From positions 620,001 through 684,000 of the forward strand of contig NZ_JACHWR010000001.1 in assembly GCF_014191495.1 (NCBI RefSeq): a stretch of DNA of 64,000 nt, given 5' to 3'. How positions within the stretch are numbered: the first letter of the stretch is position 1; every line of letters begins with the position of its first letter. Source of the stretch: Nocardioides soli (lineage in GTDB: Bacteria; Actinomycetota; Actinomycetes; Propionibacteriales; Nocardioidaceae). The notes under the pieces are model-generated. The model saw only the letters and a program-made list of their open reading frames with translations, searched no databases and was not told where the DNA came from. Below, one piece after another: positions 27,233-35,678 of this stretch. A program made the translations under genes and the position numbers.

Positions 27233-28809
27233 GGCCACTGGACCACCAATCTTGTGAGGTACGGCGGCGCGTCCGGCGTGCCCGCGTCGATGCGGGACCG
27301 CACGCGCACGGTGTCGCGGGTCAGGTCGTGGCGGGCGACGACGCGGCCGCCGGAGCGGTCGATCTCGGCCAGGAACGCGTCGAGGTCGAGCGGCCGCACG
27401 CCGTACGGCAGGTCCGGGGACGGCGCCGTCGCCACCTGGAGGTAGAGCCGGCCGCCGTCGAGGGCCATCCGGGCCAGCCGGAGCAGGTTGGCGCGTCCGT
27501 ACGCCGTGGTGGCGTCGGCGACGTGCCGGGCCAGCATCACCTTGGTGCCGGACACCTGGGACAGCTCGACGCCGAGCGGCAGCACCGAGCGCAGCTCGGT
27601 CAGGCTCATCCACTGGTAGCGCAGCGGCAGCCGGCCGCGGCGGGCCGCCTTCGCCCGCTTGCCGAAGGCCCGCCGGGCGTAGTCGAAGCCGGCCGCCGCG
27701 ATGCCCTGCCGGGCCAGGAACGCGGCGTCGGCGCCGGCGCCGCAGCCGACGTCGAAGGCCGTCTCGGCGCGGCCGCGCTCGCGGCGCAGCACCCACCGCA
27801 CGAACGCGCTGGGTGACGTCTGCTGCCCGTGGGTGCGCAGGTAGAAGGGGTCCCAGACCCGCTCACGGTTGGCCTGGGTACCCCGGAACCAGCCGCTGAG
27901 GCGGCGGTAGGTGCTCGGCGGCGTCTCGAACTTGTACGCCGGGTCGGGCACCCGCCAGCTCGGCCCGTACATCGCGGCGAGCAGGTGCTCGGGCTCACGG
28001 GGCGCGGGGAGTTCGCGGCCCTCGAGCGTCGTGGTGGAGGTGGGGTACATCCACTCCATCCGGAACGGCGCCCGCACCTCCCCCATCAGGTGCAGGTGGC
28101 CGTCGCGGAGGAACCCGCCGAACACGTCGAGGCCGCGCATCCGGCCGTCGCCCTCGCGCACGCCCACCTTGAAGGCGATGCCGCTGTAGCGGGTGACGGG
28201 GTAGCCGAGCTCGACGAGCGAGCGTTGCAGCCGGAAGGACTCGAGGACCACGTCGTACGGGTGCTCGTGGGCGCTCACGTAGCCGAGGTCGGCATCGGAG
28301 TCGTGCCCGATCAGCGCCCCCTCGCGCACGGCGCCGAGCAGGGTGCCGTAGGCGATGAAGGGGCGCACCCCGGCCGCGGTGAGCGCGCCGAGGACCTTCT
28401 CGATCGCGTCGAGCAGGGGCTCGGTGTGCTCGGCGCTGCGGCTCGCGAAGAGCCGGCGCAGCCGGTTGGACTTGTCGAGCCCCAGCGGGTTGCCCTTGGC
28501 GTCGGCGACGCGCACCCGGCCCTCGCCGGTGCCGAGGGCGACCTCGACGGCGCCGAGGGGCGCCTGGCTGACGTGGTCGAGCACGGTCACGGCGGTCCGG
28601 CCGTTCAGGTACGGCCGCAGCGCGTCGGGCCAGCGCCAGCGCCGCCCGGGGCCCTGCTCGACCGTGTCGCGCTGGGTCCAGAACGACCCGATCCGCTGGT
28701 CGTCGAACCGGACGTCGACCGAGCGATCCTCGGTGCCCCGGAAGGCGATGCCGTCGTCGTCGACCGAGAGCGCGGTCAGCAGATCGCCTGCGGGGGGTGC
28801 TGGTTCCAC
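27229..28809 (-). CDS. LicD-type transferase fused to a class I methyltransferase
   Basis: 526 residues. N-terminal 100 residues: beta-rich region without a named motif. Residues about 130-200 hold a LicD-type nucleotidyltransferase signature, FIAYGTLLGAVREGALIGHDSDADLGY, whose Asp residues bind metal and nucleotide; LicD enzymes add phosphocholine or phosphosugar to surface polymers. From about residue 350 a SAM-dependent methyltransferase follows (TAFDVGCGAGADAAFLARQG). No membrane segment. The first gene of a three-gene overlapping set with the coiled-coil and sulfotransferase genes, and divergent from the EEP-phosphatase gene. Confidence 0.82.
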   Translation of the reverse strand: MEPAPPAGDLLTALSVDDDGIAFRGTEDRSVDVRFDDQRIGSFWTQRDTVEQGPGRRWRWPDALRPYLNGRTAVTVLDHVSQAPLGAVEVALGTGEGRVRVADAKGNPLGLDKSNRLRRLFASRSAEHTEPLLDAIEKVLGALTAAGVRPFIAYGTLLGAVREGALIGHDSDADLGYVSAHEHPYDVVLESFRLQRSLVELGYPVTRYSGIAFKVGVREGDGRMRGLDVFGGFLRDGHLHLMGEVRAPFRMEWMYPTSTTTLEGRELPAPREPEHLLAAMYGPSWRVPDPAYKFETPPSTYRRLSGWFRGTQANRERVWDPFYLRTHGQQTSPSAFVRWVLRRERGRAETAFDVGCGAGADAAFLARQGIAAAGFDYARRAFGKRAKAARRGRLPLRYQWMSLTELRSVLPLGVELSQVSGTKVMLARHVADATTAYGRANLLRLARMALDGGRLYLQVATAPSPDLPYGVRPLDLDAFLAEIDRSGGRVVARHDLTRDTVRVRSRIDAGTPDAPPYLTRLVVQWP

Positions 28810-29015
28810 CGTGGTCCGTCCTCCTTCCGAGCGATCCCGTCACCCGTCGGAGGGGCCGGAGCAACCACGTCGACTCGGCGTCGCTCGCAGGGACGTGTTG
28901 TACTCTGCTGTCACACTAGCAACTCTGTCCTCAGCACTCGCCCGCCACCTCGGCGCCACCGACATCAGGCGTGCGGCGACATCTTGGGCGATGACAGAAC
29001 GGGAGAATAACGCAG

Positions 29016-30914
29016 ATGCCCGTGCCAGCCGTCGTGCGCCCGCGCCACCGCGCGGTCCTGGGCGCCCTCGTCCTGACCGTGGCCACCGCGGTCGCCTCCA
29101 GCACCCTCGCCCTTCCGGCACAGCCGGCCGCGCAGGCGGCACCCGCCACGAGCAAGAAGCGCGCCGTGGTGACCGTGCAGCCGCCCGGTGCGACCAGCTT
29201 CCGGATCGCGTCGTTCAACGTGCTCGGCGCCGACCACACCGACGGGGCCAAGCCGCGCAAGGGCTTCGGCACCTCCGCCCAGCGGCTGCCGATCAGCAAG
29301 CAGATCCTCGAGAACAACGGCGTCCAGGTCGTCGGCTTCCAGGAGCTGCACTGGCCGCAGGCCGAGCTCTGGAACACGATCGCGCCGGAGTGGGGCACGT
29401 TCCCCGGCACCACCCGCAGCGCGCCGGCTGCGCACAACTCGATCAGCTGGCGCCTCGACACCTTCACGCTCGTGCAGGCCAACGTGTTCCTGGTGCCCTA
29501 CTTCAACGGCAACCTGCTGCCGATGCCGTACGTGCAGCTCCAGAACAACGAGACCGGCCAGCTGTCCTGGTTCGTCAACGTGCACAACCCGGCCAACACC
29601 CGCGGTCCGGCCCAGCAGTGGCGCGACCAGGCCGTCCAGGTCGAGTCCGACCTCGTGAACTCGCTGCGCGCGTCCGACCCGAGCATCCCGGTCTTCCTCA
29701 CCGGCGACATGAACGACACCAGCAAGTTCTTCTGCCCGATCGTCCGCAACACCGAGCTCCAGGCGGCCAACGGCGGGTACGCCGACGCGACGACCTGCCA
29801 GCCGCCCAGCCCGGCCCGCATCGACTGGGTCACCGGCACCTCCGACGTGACGTTCTCGTCCTTCGTCGAGCAGCGCACGCCCATGGTCCAGAAGGCCAGC
29901 GACCACCCGGCGATGGTCGCGACCGCGACGATCCCGCCCGCCTCCGCCCGCGCGGCCGGCGTCACCAACGTCGTGGTGGTCGCGGTCGACGGGCTCCGTC
30001 CCAACGCGTTCACCTCGGCCTCCGACGCCGACCGCACCAAGCACCTGCGCGAGCTGCGGGCCGCCGGCGCCTCGACGATGAACGCCCGGCTCGCCTACGA
30101 GCGCTCCACGCCGCTGCCCAACACCCTCTCCCTGCTCACCGGCCGGCCGGTGGTGAAGAAGCGCGGCGGCCACGGCGTGAAGTACGACGAGGACCGCGGC
30201 AGGACACTCCACGAGACCGCCGGCCAGTACGTCTCGAGCGTCTTCGACCGGGTGCACAACGGCGGCCGCAGCACGGCGGTCTACACCAGTCGATCGAGCG
30301 CCACCACCATGAAGCGCTCCTGGAACAACAAGAACGGCGGCACCGATCCGGTCGGCCGCGACAACGGGCGCAAGAAGCTCAGCAAGTTCGTGCTCTACCG
30401 CGACAAGGACAAGCTGGTCGCCAAGCGGGCCATGCAGGATCTCGGCTCCCGCCCCAAGACCTTCAGCTACGTCGAGCTCAGCGCGCTGAAGCGCATCGGC
30501 GACGCGACCAAGTACGGCGGCCCGAAGTACGCCGCGGCACTCAACCGCGTCGACAAGCAGGTCAGCGGCATCGTGCGCACCGTCTCCCACAACGCCGCGA
30601 CCGCGGGCCACACGATGGTGGTCATCGTCGGCGGGTCGGCGGGCGCGAAGGCCGGCAACCGCAAGCCGGCGAGCTACACCACCCCGCTGGTCGTCTGGGG
30701 GCCGGGCGTGGTCGCCGGCGCCGACCTCTACGACCTCAACCCCGCCTGGACCAACCCGGGCAAGGCGAAGGTGTCCTACAAGAGCAACGCGATCTTCACC
30801 GGCGTCGTCGCCAACCTCGCCCTTGCCGTGCTCGGCCTGGCTCCGCTGCCGGGTTCGAGCCTGAACCCGACCTCGTCGCTCAATGTCTTCGTCGACGGCC
30901 CCGTCGTCCCGTAG
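29016..30914 (+). CDS. Secreted EEP nuclease/phosphodiesterase fused to a degenerate alkaline-phosphatase-like domain
   Basis: 632 residues. Signal peptide (residues about 12-42, ending AQAAPA). EEP domain about 60-305: SFNVLGADH, GFQELHWPQ (catalytic Glu), FLTGDMNDT (Asp, Asn) and KASDHPAMV (Asp-His), all intact. From about 315 an alkaline-phosphatase-superfamily domain begins (VVVVAVDGLRPN, STPLPNTLSLLTGRPV with the Thr nucleophile region), but where relatives have a T-A-D-H-G metal site this one has VIVGGSAGAKAG before SYTTPLVVWGPGV. The second domain is therefore probably inactive. Overlaps the sulfatase gene by 32 bases. Confidence 0.85.
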   Translation: MPVPAVVRPRHRAVLGALVLTVATAVASSTLALPAQPAAQAAPATSKKRAVVTVQPPGATSFRIASFNVLGADHTDGAKPRKGFGTSAQRLPISKQILENNGVQVVGFQELHWPQAELWNTIAPEWGTFPGTTRSAPAAHNSISWRLDTFTLVQANVFLVPYFNGNLLPMPYVQLQNNETGQLSWFVNVHNPANTRGPAQQWRDQAVQVESDLVNSLRASDPSIPVFLTGDMNDTSKFFCPIVRNTELQAANGGYADATTCQPPSPARIDWVTGTSDVTFSSFVEQRTPMVQKASDHPAMVATATIPPASARAAGVTNVVVVAVDGLRPNAFTSASDADRTKHLRELRAAGASTMNARLAYERSTPLPNTLSLLTGRPVVKKRGGHGVKYDEDRGRTLHETAGQYVSSVFDRVHNGGRSTAVYTSRSSATTMKRSWNNKNGGTDPVGRDNGRKKLSKFVLYRDKDKLVAKRAMQDLGSRPKTFSYVELSALKRIGDATKYGGPKYAAALNRVDKQVSGIVRTVSHNAATAGHTMVVIVGGSAGAKAGNRKPASYTTPLVVWGPGVVAGADLYDLNPAWTNPGKAKVSYKSNAIFTGVVANLALAVLGLAPLPGSSLNPTSSLNVFVDGPVVP

Positions 30915-32487
30915 CGTCCGTCGGTCCGGCCGGCTGGCGCTCGCGGCCGTGCTGAGCGGGTCGCTGGTCGCCGCCGGGTGCACCGGCGACGGCAGCGACG
31001 CCGAGCAGGCCCGCAAGCCCGCCTACCACGCGCCGGAGCGGACCGCACCCGTACGGGCGCCGGCGGAGCGCGACGTGGTGCTCACCGACCCGGCCACCCC
31101 GGCCCCGCTCCGCGGCGTACCGGACCGGCCGAACCTGCTGATGATCACGCTCGACGACGCGGCCTGGGAGGACATGCAGTACCTCCCGCACGTGCAGGAG
31201 CTGCTGGTCGAGGGCGGAATGACGTTGGAGGACGGGCTCTCCCCCACCCCGGTGTGCGTCCCGGCTCGCGCGACGCTGCTCACCGGCCAGTACGCGCAGA
31301 ACCACGGCGCGCTGACCATCAACGGCGAGGGCGGCGGCTTCACGGCGTTCGAGGACGACGACACGCTGCCGGTGGCGCTGCAGGACGCCGGCTACGACAC
31401 GATGTTCCTCGGCAAGTACCTCAACGGGTACACCGAGGAGCACGTCGACCACCAGCCGCCCGGGTGGACCGTGTGGCGGCCCACCGTCGACTTCAGCACC
31501 TACAACTTCGAGGATCCCCAGCTGCTGGTCGACGGCGAGGTCGTCGAGACCCACACGTACTCCACCACGCTGCTGAGCGACCAGAGCACCGAGCTGCTGG
31601 AGGACCCCCGGCGCGAGCAGCGGCCCTGGTACCTGTGGCTCAACTACGTCGCGCCGCACCACGGCGGCCCGGTCGAGGACGACGACCCGAAGGCGCTCTA
31701 CCCCGACGACGAGCACGCGCTGGCCACCACGGTCCCCGAGGAGCGCGACCGCGACACGTTCGCCGACCTCGATCTGCCCGACAAGCCCAACATGTTCGAG
31801 GCGGACCCCTCCGACAAGGTGGTCGTCTCCGCCGCGCGCGAGCCGGTCGCGCAGCAGCGCCGGGCCCAGATGCGGGAGGCGCACCAGCAACGGGTCGAGG
31901 CGCTCCAGTCGGTCGACCGCGCCGTGGCCCGCACCGTCGACACGCTGCGCCGCACCGGTCAGCTCGACGACACCTACGTCGTGCTGACCTCCGACAACGG
32001 GTTCGTGCTCGGCGAGCACAACCTGGAGGGCAAGCTCTGGTACTTCCGCGAGATCGTCGGCGTGCCGATGTACATCCGCGGCCCGGGCATCCCCGCGGGC
32101 ACCGTGAGCCGGACGCCGGTCTCGAACGCCGACTGGGCGCCGACGTTCGCCGCGCTCGCGGGCGCGACGATGGGCCGAGAGGTCGACGGGGTCGACGTCC
32201 TGCCGTGGCTGGACGCGCGAGCGAGCCGCCGGGTCGTGCCGATCGCGGGCTGGCCGATCAAGGGCGGCCGCACGCCGCTCTACACCGGCGTCGTGGTCGG
32301 GCCGTGGACCTACGTGCAGGGACGCCGGGGCCAGCCCGAGCTCTACTACCGCTCGGTCGACCCCTACCAGCTCGACAACCTGGCCACCGACCGGCGCTAT
32401 CGCGCGAAGCTCAAGGAGCTGCGCCGGATCTCGCGGGAGTACCGCGACTGTGCGGGCGGCGCCTGCCCGAGCGAGTTCTACCGCTGA
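30883..32487 (+). CDS. Lipoprotein sulfatase
   Basis: 534 residues. Lipoprotein signal (LALAAVLSGSLVAAGC, lipobox AAGC), so anchored outside the membrane. Sulfatase domain: PNLLMITLDDAAWEDMQ (metal Asp pair), TPVCVPARATLLTGQYAQNHG, which is the C-x-P-x-R motif whose Cys is oxidised to formylglycine, and LTSDNGFVLGEHN (Asp-Asn metal ligands). All core residues are present. Removes sulfate esters from an unknown polymer; possibly the reverse of the nearby sulfotransferases. Start overlaps the previous gene by 32 bases. No formylglycine-generating enzyme gene is in the window. Confidence 0.93.
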   Translation: MSSSTAPSSRSVRRSGRLALAAVLSGSLVAAGCTGDGSDAEQARKPAYHAPERTAPVRAPAERDVVLTDPATPAPLRGVPDRPNLLMITLDDAAWEDMQYLPHVQELLVEGGMTLEDGLSPTPVCVPARATLLTGQYAQNHGALTINGEGGGFTAFEDDDTLPVALQDAGYDTMFLGKYLNGYTEEHVDHQPPGWTVWRPTVDFSTYNFEDPQLLVDGEVVETHTYSTTLLSDQSTELLEDPRREQRPWYLWLNYVAPHHGGPVEDDDPKALYPDDEHALATTVPEERDRDTFADLDLPDKPNMFEADPSDKVVVSAAREPVAQQRRAQMREAHQQRVEALQSVDRAVARTVDTLRRTGQLDDTYVVLTSDNGFVLGEHNLEGKLWYFREIVGVPMYIRGPGIPAGTVSRTPVSNADWAPTFAALAGATMGREVDGVDVLPWLDARASRRVVPIAGWPIKGGRTPLYTGVVVGPWTYVQGRRGQPELYYRSVDPYQLDNLATDRRYRAKLKELRRISREYRDCAGGACPSEFYR

Positions 32488-32494
32488 TCGGCGG

Positions 32495-33625
32495 CTACTG
32501 CACGCTGACGTCGGCGACGATCACCGGGTGGTCGGTGATCGCGTCGATCGCGCCGCCATCGAGCTCCCGGTAGCCCGAGAACGTCACCGGGGTGGACCCG
32601 AGGACCCAGTCGACGCGGGGCCCGGGCGGCACGTAACAGGGTGGCCCGGGCAGGGCCCCGCTGGCGCTCTTCATCATCGGCGCGAGGCCGGCGAGCCGGC
32701 AGTAGAACGCCTCGTGCTCGTTGAAGTCACCGGTCATCAGCACCGGCACGCCGGTCTGGTGGAGCTCGGTCGCGAGGTCGGCCTCGAGAGCGGTCGCGGT
32801 CTCGCGCCAGTGCTGCGCGGCGCCGCGGACGTCGGCCGGGTTGTGGAAGTTGGCGAACCAGAAGCGCTGCCCGCTCGCCCGCTGCTCCAGCTGCACGTAG
32901 GGCATCTGCACCGTGCGGCCGCCGAAGTAGGGGATCGCGATCGTCTCGGCCTCGATCAGCTCGAACTTCGTGGTGTCCCAGGCGATGCTGTTGGTGCCGT
33001 CGATCACCGACAGGGTCTGCCCGGGGTAGACGGCGAAGTTCGGGAGCCGGGCGAGGAACGTCGACTGCTGCACCGGCTCGAACTCCTGGGCGCCGACGAC
33101 GTCGATGCCCTGCGCCGAGACCAGCGAGGCGGCCTGGGCCGCGCGGGTGGCGCCGTTCGCGAAGTGGGCGCGGCGGCCCTTGCCGTTGGTGTGGCTGGCA
33201 CCGAGCATGTTGAAGCTCGCGATGCCGAAGGTCTGCACCGGCCCGACCGCCAGGCCGCGCGCCAAGCGCTCGGCCCGGTTGGCGAGGGAGGCCGGCCCGC
33301 CCTTGCCGCCCGCCCGGTTGCCGCGGCCCGCGCGCTGGGGCTCACGCACGAGCTCGGTGGCCTCGACCACCCGCTGCGGGTCGGGCGGCGCGGCGGTGAC
33401 GGCGTCCACCTCGCCGTCGCTCACGGGGCGCGACAGCGAGTCGGCGGCCGCGCCGTTGTCGAGGGCGCCCTCGGACATCAGCTGGGCGACGCCCGTGACC
33501 AGGAGGCTGAGGACGACGACCGCGCCGACCGCGAGCCGGCCCCGGTCGGTGCGCAGCCTCCGGCGCTTCGTCTCGTCGATGCGGGAGCCACCGCGGGGTC
33601 GGGAAGGCGGCTCAGGCGTCTCCAC
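32495..33625 (-). CDS. Membrane-anchored EEP-family phosphodiesterase
   Basis: 376 residues from GTG 33625, chosen because AGGAGG lies 8 bases upstream; GTGs at 33634 and 33649 are in frame. Basic N-terminus, one transmembrane anchor (LAVGAVVVLSLLVTGVAQLM, about residues 28-47), linker, then an EEP domain: FGIASFNMLGASH, VGAQEFEPVQ (Glu), MTGDFNEHEAFYC (Asp, Asn) and AITDHPVIV (Asp-His). It is clearly paralogous to the EEP half of the gene at 29016 (compare IPYFGGRTVQMPYVQL with VPYFNGNLLPMPYVQL). It converges on the sulfatase with a 7-bp gap. Confidence 0.88.
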   Translation of the reverse strand: METPEPPSRPRGGSRIDETKRRRLRTDRGRLAVGAVVVLSLLVTGVAQLMSEGALDNGAAADSLSRPVSDGEVDAVTAAPPDPQRVVEATELVREPQRAGRGNRAGGKGGPASLANRAERLARGLAVGPVQTFGIASFNMLGASHTNGKGRRAHFANGATRAAQAASLVSAQGIDVVGAQEFEPVQQSTFLARLPNFAVYPGQTLSVIDGTNSIAWDTTKFELIEAETIAIPYFGGRTVQMPYVQLEQRASGQRFWFANFHNPADVRGAAQHWRETATALEADLATELHQTGVPVLMTGDFNEHEAFYCRLAGLAPMMKSASGALPGPPCYVPPGPRVDWVLGSTPVTFSGYRELDGGAIDAITDHPVIVADVSVQ

Positions 33626-33812
33626 CGGCTCCACCTCCTGGCTCTCCACGCCGTCCGGCGGGCTCGATCGAGGGTAACAAGGCCCACCCCGGCGCGGGGT
33701 GTTCGCCACCTGCCCGCGCCCGAGGGACACTCCCCCCTCGCTCCATCGGCCGAATCCGTCGGCTCCTGAGCGTTCCGGGCTGCCGAGGTCGGGGCGCCCC
33801 GACCGGTAGCGT

Positions 33813-33893
33813 ATGGACGTGAGCACCCCACGGAGTCGCAGGCTTCCCCCGCTGCGCTCCTCCAGCCCACGATTCCGCGGGGACCCCGCGTGA
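33813..33893 (+). CDS. Possible Pro/Arg-rich leader peptide upstream of the MgtE-N gene
   Basis: ATG 33813 opens a 26-residue frame (MDVSTPRSRRLPPLRSSS, then PRFRGDPA) whose TGA overlaps the GTG of the next gene (GTGA). It contains five Pro and six Arg. Proline-rich leader peptides control Mg2+ transporter genes in enterobacteria. Translation here is not established; composition and overlap are the only evidence. Confidence 0.3.
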   Translation: MDVSTPRSRRLPPLRSSSPRFRGDPA

Positions 33894-35134
33894 GCACGGC
33901 CCCCACCCGCGTCTTCGCGGCCCGACTCGTCGGGCTGCCGATCTTCGACCCGCAGGGCGACCAGGTCGGCAAGGTCCGGGACCTCGTGGTGGCGGTGCGC
34001 TCGGAGGTGCACCAACCGCGCGTGCTCGGGCTGGTCGCGGAGGTCTTCGGCCGGCGCCGGATCTTCGTGCCGATGACCCGGGTGACCAACATCGACAGCG
34101 GGCAGGTCTACACGACCGGGCTGCTGAACATGCGGCGCTTCGAGCAGCGCCCCACCGAGACGCTGGTGATCGGGCAGATGCTCGACCGCACCGTGACCAT
34201 CCCGAGTACCGGAGTCACGGGCACCGTCTACGACGTCGGCATGGAGCAGGCCCGCAACCGCGACTGGGTGCTGTCCCGGGTCGCGGTCCAGGAGAAGCCG
34301 CTGGGCCTGCGCCGGCGCGGCCAGACCCATGTCGTCGAGTGGCGCGACGTGGTCGGCCTGACGACCCGCGAGGAGACCCAGGGCGCGACCCACCTGGTCG
34401 CCGCGCTCAACGAGATGCGCCCCGCCGACGCGGCCAACATGCTCCACGACCTGCCTCCGGAGCGGCGTACGGCGGTGGTCGCGGCGCTCCACGACGAGCG
34501 GCTCGCCGACGTCCTCGAGGAGCTGCCCGAGGAGGACCAGGTCGAGATCCTCGAGCACCTCGACCACGAGCGCGCCGCCGACGTGCTCGAGGAGATGTCG
34601 CCCGACGACGCAGCGGACCTGATCGCCGAGCTGCCGCCCGAGACCGCCGAGGCGCTGCTCGCGCTGATGGAGCCCGACGAGGCCGAGGACGTGCGCCGGC
34701 TGTTGTCCTACGTCGAGAACACCGCCGGCGCGATGATGACGCCCGAGCCGGTGATCCTCGGGCCGGACGCGACCGTTGCGGACGCGCTGGCGCACGTCCG
34801 CAACCCCGAGCTCACCCCGTCGCTCGCGGCCCTGGTCTACGTCTGCCGGCCGCCCCTGGAGCCGCCGACCGGCAAGTTCCTCGGCGTCGCGCACATCCAG
34901 CGGCTGCTCCGCGAACCGCCCTCGACCCTGGTCGCGGGCGCACTCGACGACACCATGGAGTCACTGCGGCCGGAAGCGACCATCGACGAGGTCGCGGCAC
35001 ACCTCGCGACGTACAACCTGGTCGCCGCGCCCGTGATCGACGAGCACGGACACCTGCTCGGCGCGGTCACCGTCGACGACCTCCTCGACCACATGCTCCC
35101 CGAGGGCTGGCGCGACCGGGCGGTGAATCCGTGA
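33890..35134 (+). CDS. MgtE N-domain/CBS-domain protein without membrane part
   Basis: 414 residues from GTG 33890. A PRC-barrel-like N-terminus (FAARLVGLPIFDPQGDQVGKVRDLVV, residues 8-75), a superhelical MgtE N-domain (DAANMLHDLPPERRTAVVAALHDERLADVLEELPEED region, about 185-285) and a pair of CBS domains (AMMTPEPVILGPDATVADALAHV onward). Those are the cytosolic Mg2+-sensing parts of the MgtE channel, but no transmembrane domain follows, so it is more likely a regulator. The stop overlaps the DUF1003 GTG (GTGA). The same neighbours (DUF1003, mrp) occur in mycobacteria. Confidence 0.88.
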   Translation: MSTAPTRVFAARLVGLPIFDPQGDQVGKVRDLVVAVRSEVHQPRVLGLVAEVFGRRRIFVPMTRVTNIDSGQVYTTGLLNMRRFEQRPTETLVIGQMLDRTVTIPSTGVTGTVYDVGMEQARNRDWVLSRVAVQEKPLGLRRRGQTHVVEWRDVVGLTTREETQGATHLVAALNEMRPADAANMLHDLPPERRTAVVAALHDERLADVLEELPEEDQVEILEHLDHERAADVLEEMSPDDAADLIAELPPETAEALLALMEPDEAEDVRRLLSYVENTAGAMMTPEPVILGPDATVADALAHVRNPELTPSLAALVYVCRPPLEPPTGKFLGVAHIQRLLREPPSTLVAGALDDTMESLRPEATIDEVAAHLATYNLVAAPVIDEHGHLLGAVTVDDLLDHMLPEGWRDRAVNP

Positions 35135-35667
35135 GCGACCGGACACCCCGCCTCGACACCCCCCGGGAACTGCGCCGCAAGCCGCTGGTGCGGCGCCCGT
35201 CGTACAACGACGACACGTTCGGCGTCTTCGCCGAGTCGTTCGCGCGCTATATGGGCACCGCCCGGTTCCTGATGTGGATGACCGGCGTCGTGGTCGTCTG
35301 GATCGTCTGGAACATCCTCGCGCCGCGCGACCTGCGCTTCGACGACTACCCGTTCATCTTCCTCACGCTCGCGCTCAGTCTGCAGGCGTCGTACGCCGCG
35401 CCGCTCATCCTGCTCGCGCAGAACCGGCAGGAGGCGCGCGACCGGGTGATCGCCGAGCAGGACCGGCAGGCCGCCTCCCGGGCGCGCGAGGACATGGAGT
35501 TCCTCGCCCGCGAGGTCGCGTCGCTGCGGATGGCGGTCGGCGAGGTCGCCACCCGCGACTTCCTGCGCTCGGAGCTGCGCAGCCTGCTCACCGACCTCGA
35601 GGAGCGCGCCGACGAGCGTGGCCAGACTCACCAGGGCGACGACGCCGCGGAGGACGCCCCCACGTAG
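35131..35667 (+). CDS. DUF1003 membrane protein
   Basis: 178 residues from GTG 35131. Two closely spaced membrane segments (about residues 50-68 and 76-98) around the conserved FDDYPFIFLTLALSLQASYAAPLILLAQNRQ region are diagnostic of DUF1003. A long charged helix follows (about 100-165), probably a cytoplasmic coiled coil. Function unknown; consistently linked with the MgtE-N protein, which its start overlaps, so the two may form one complex. Confidence 0.9.
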   Translation: MSDRTPRLDTPRELRRKPLVRRPSYNDDTFGVFAESFARYMGTARFLMWMTGVVVVWIVWNILAPRDLRFDDYPFIFLTLALSLQASYAAPLILLAQNRQEARDRVIAEQDRQAASRAREDMEFLAREVASLRMAVGEVATRDFLRSELRSLLTDLEERADERGQTHQGDDAAEDAPT

Positions 35668-35678
35668 ACTCAATGGTC

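Noticed and set aside
28965..31016. A 683-codon minus-strand frame opposite the EEP-phosphatase gene
   Set aside because: No domain or signal, biased composition. The plus strand has signal peptide and catalytic motifs.
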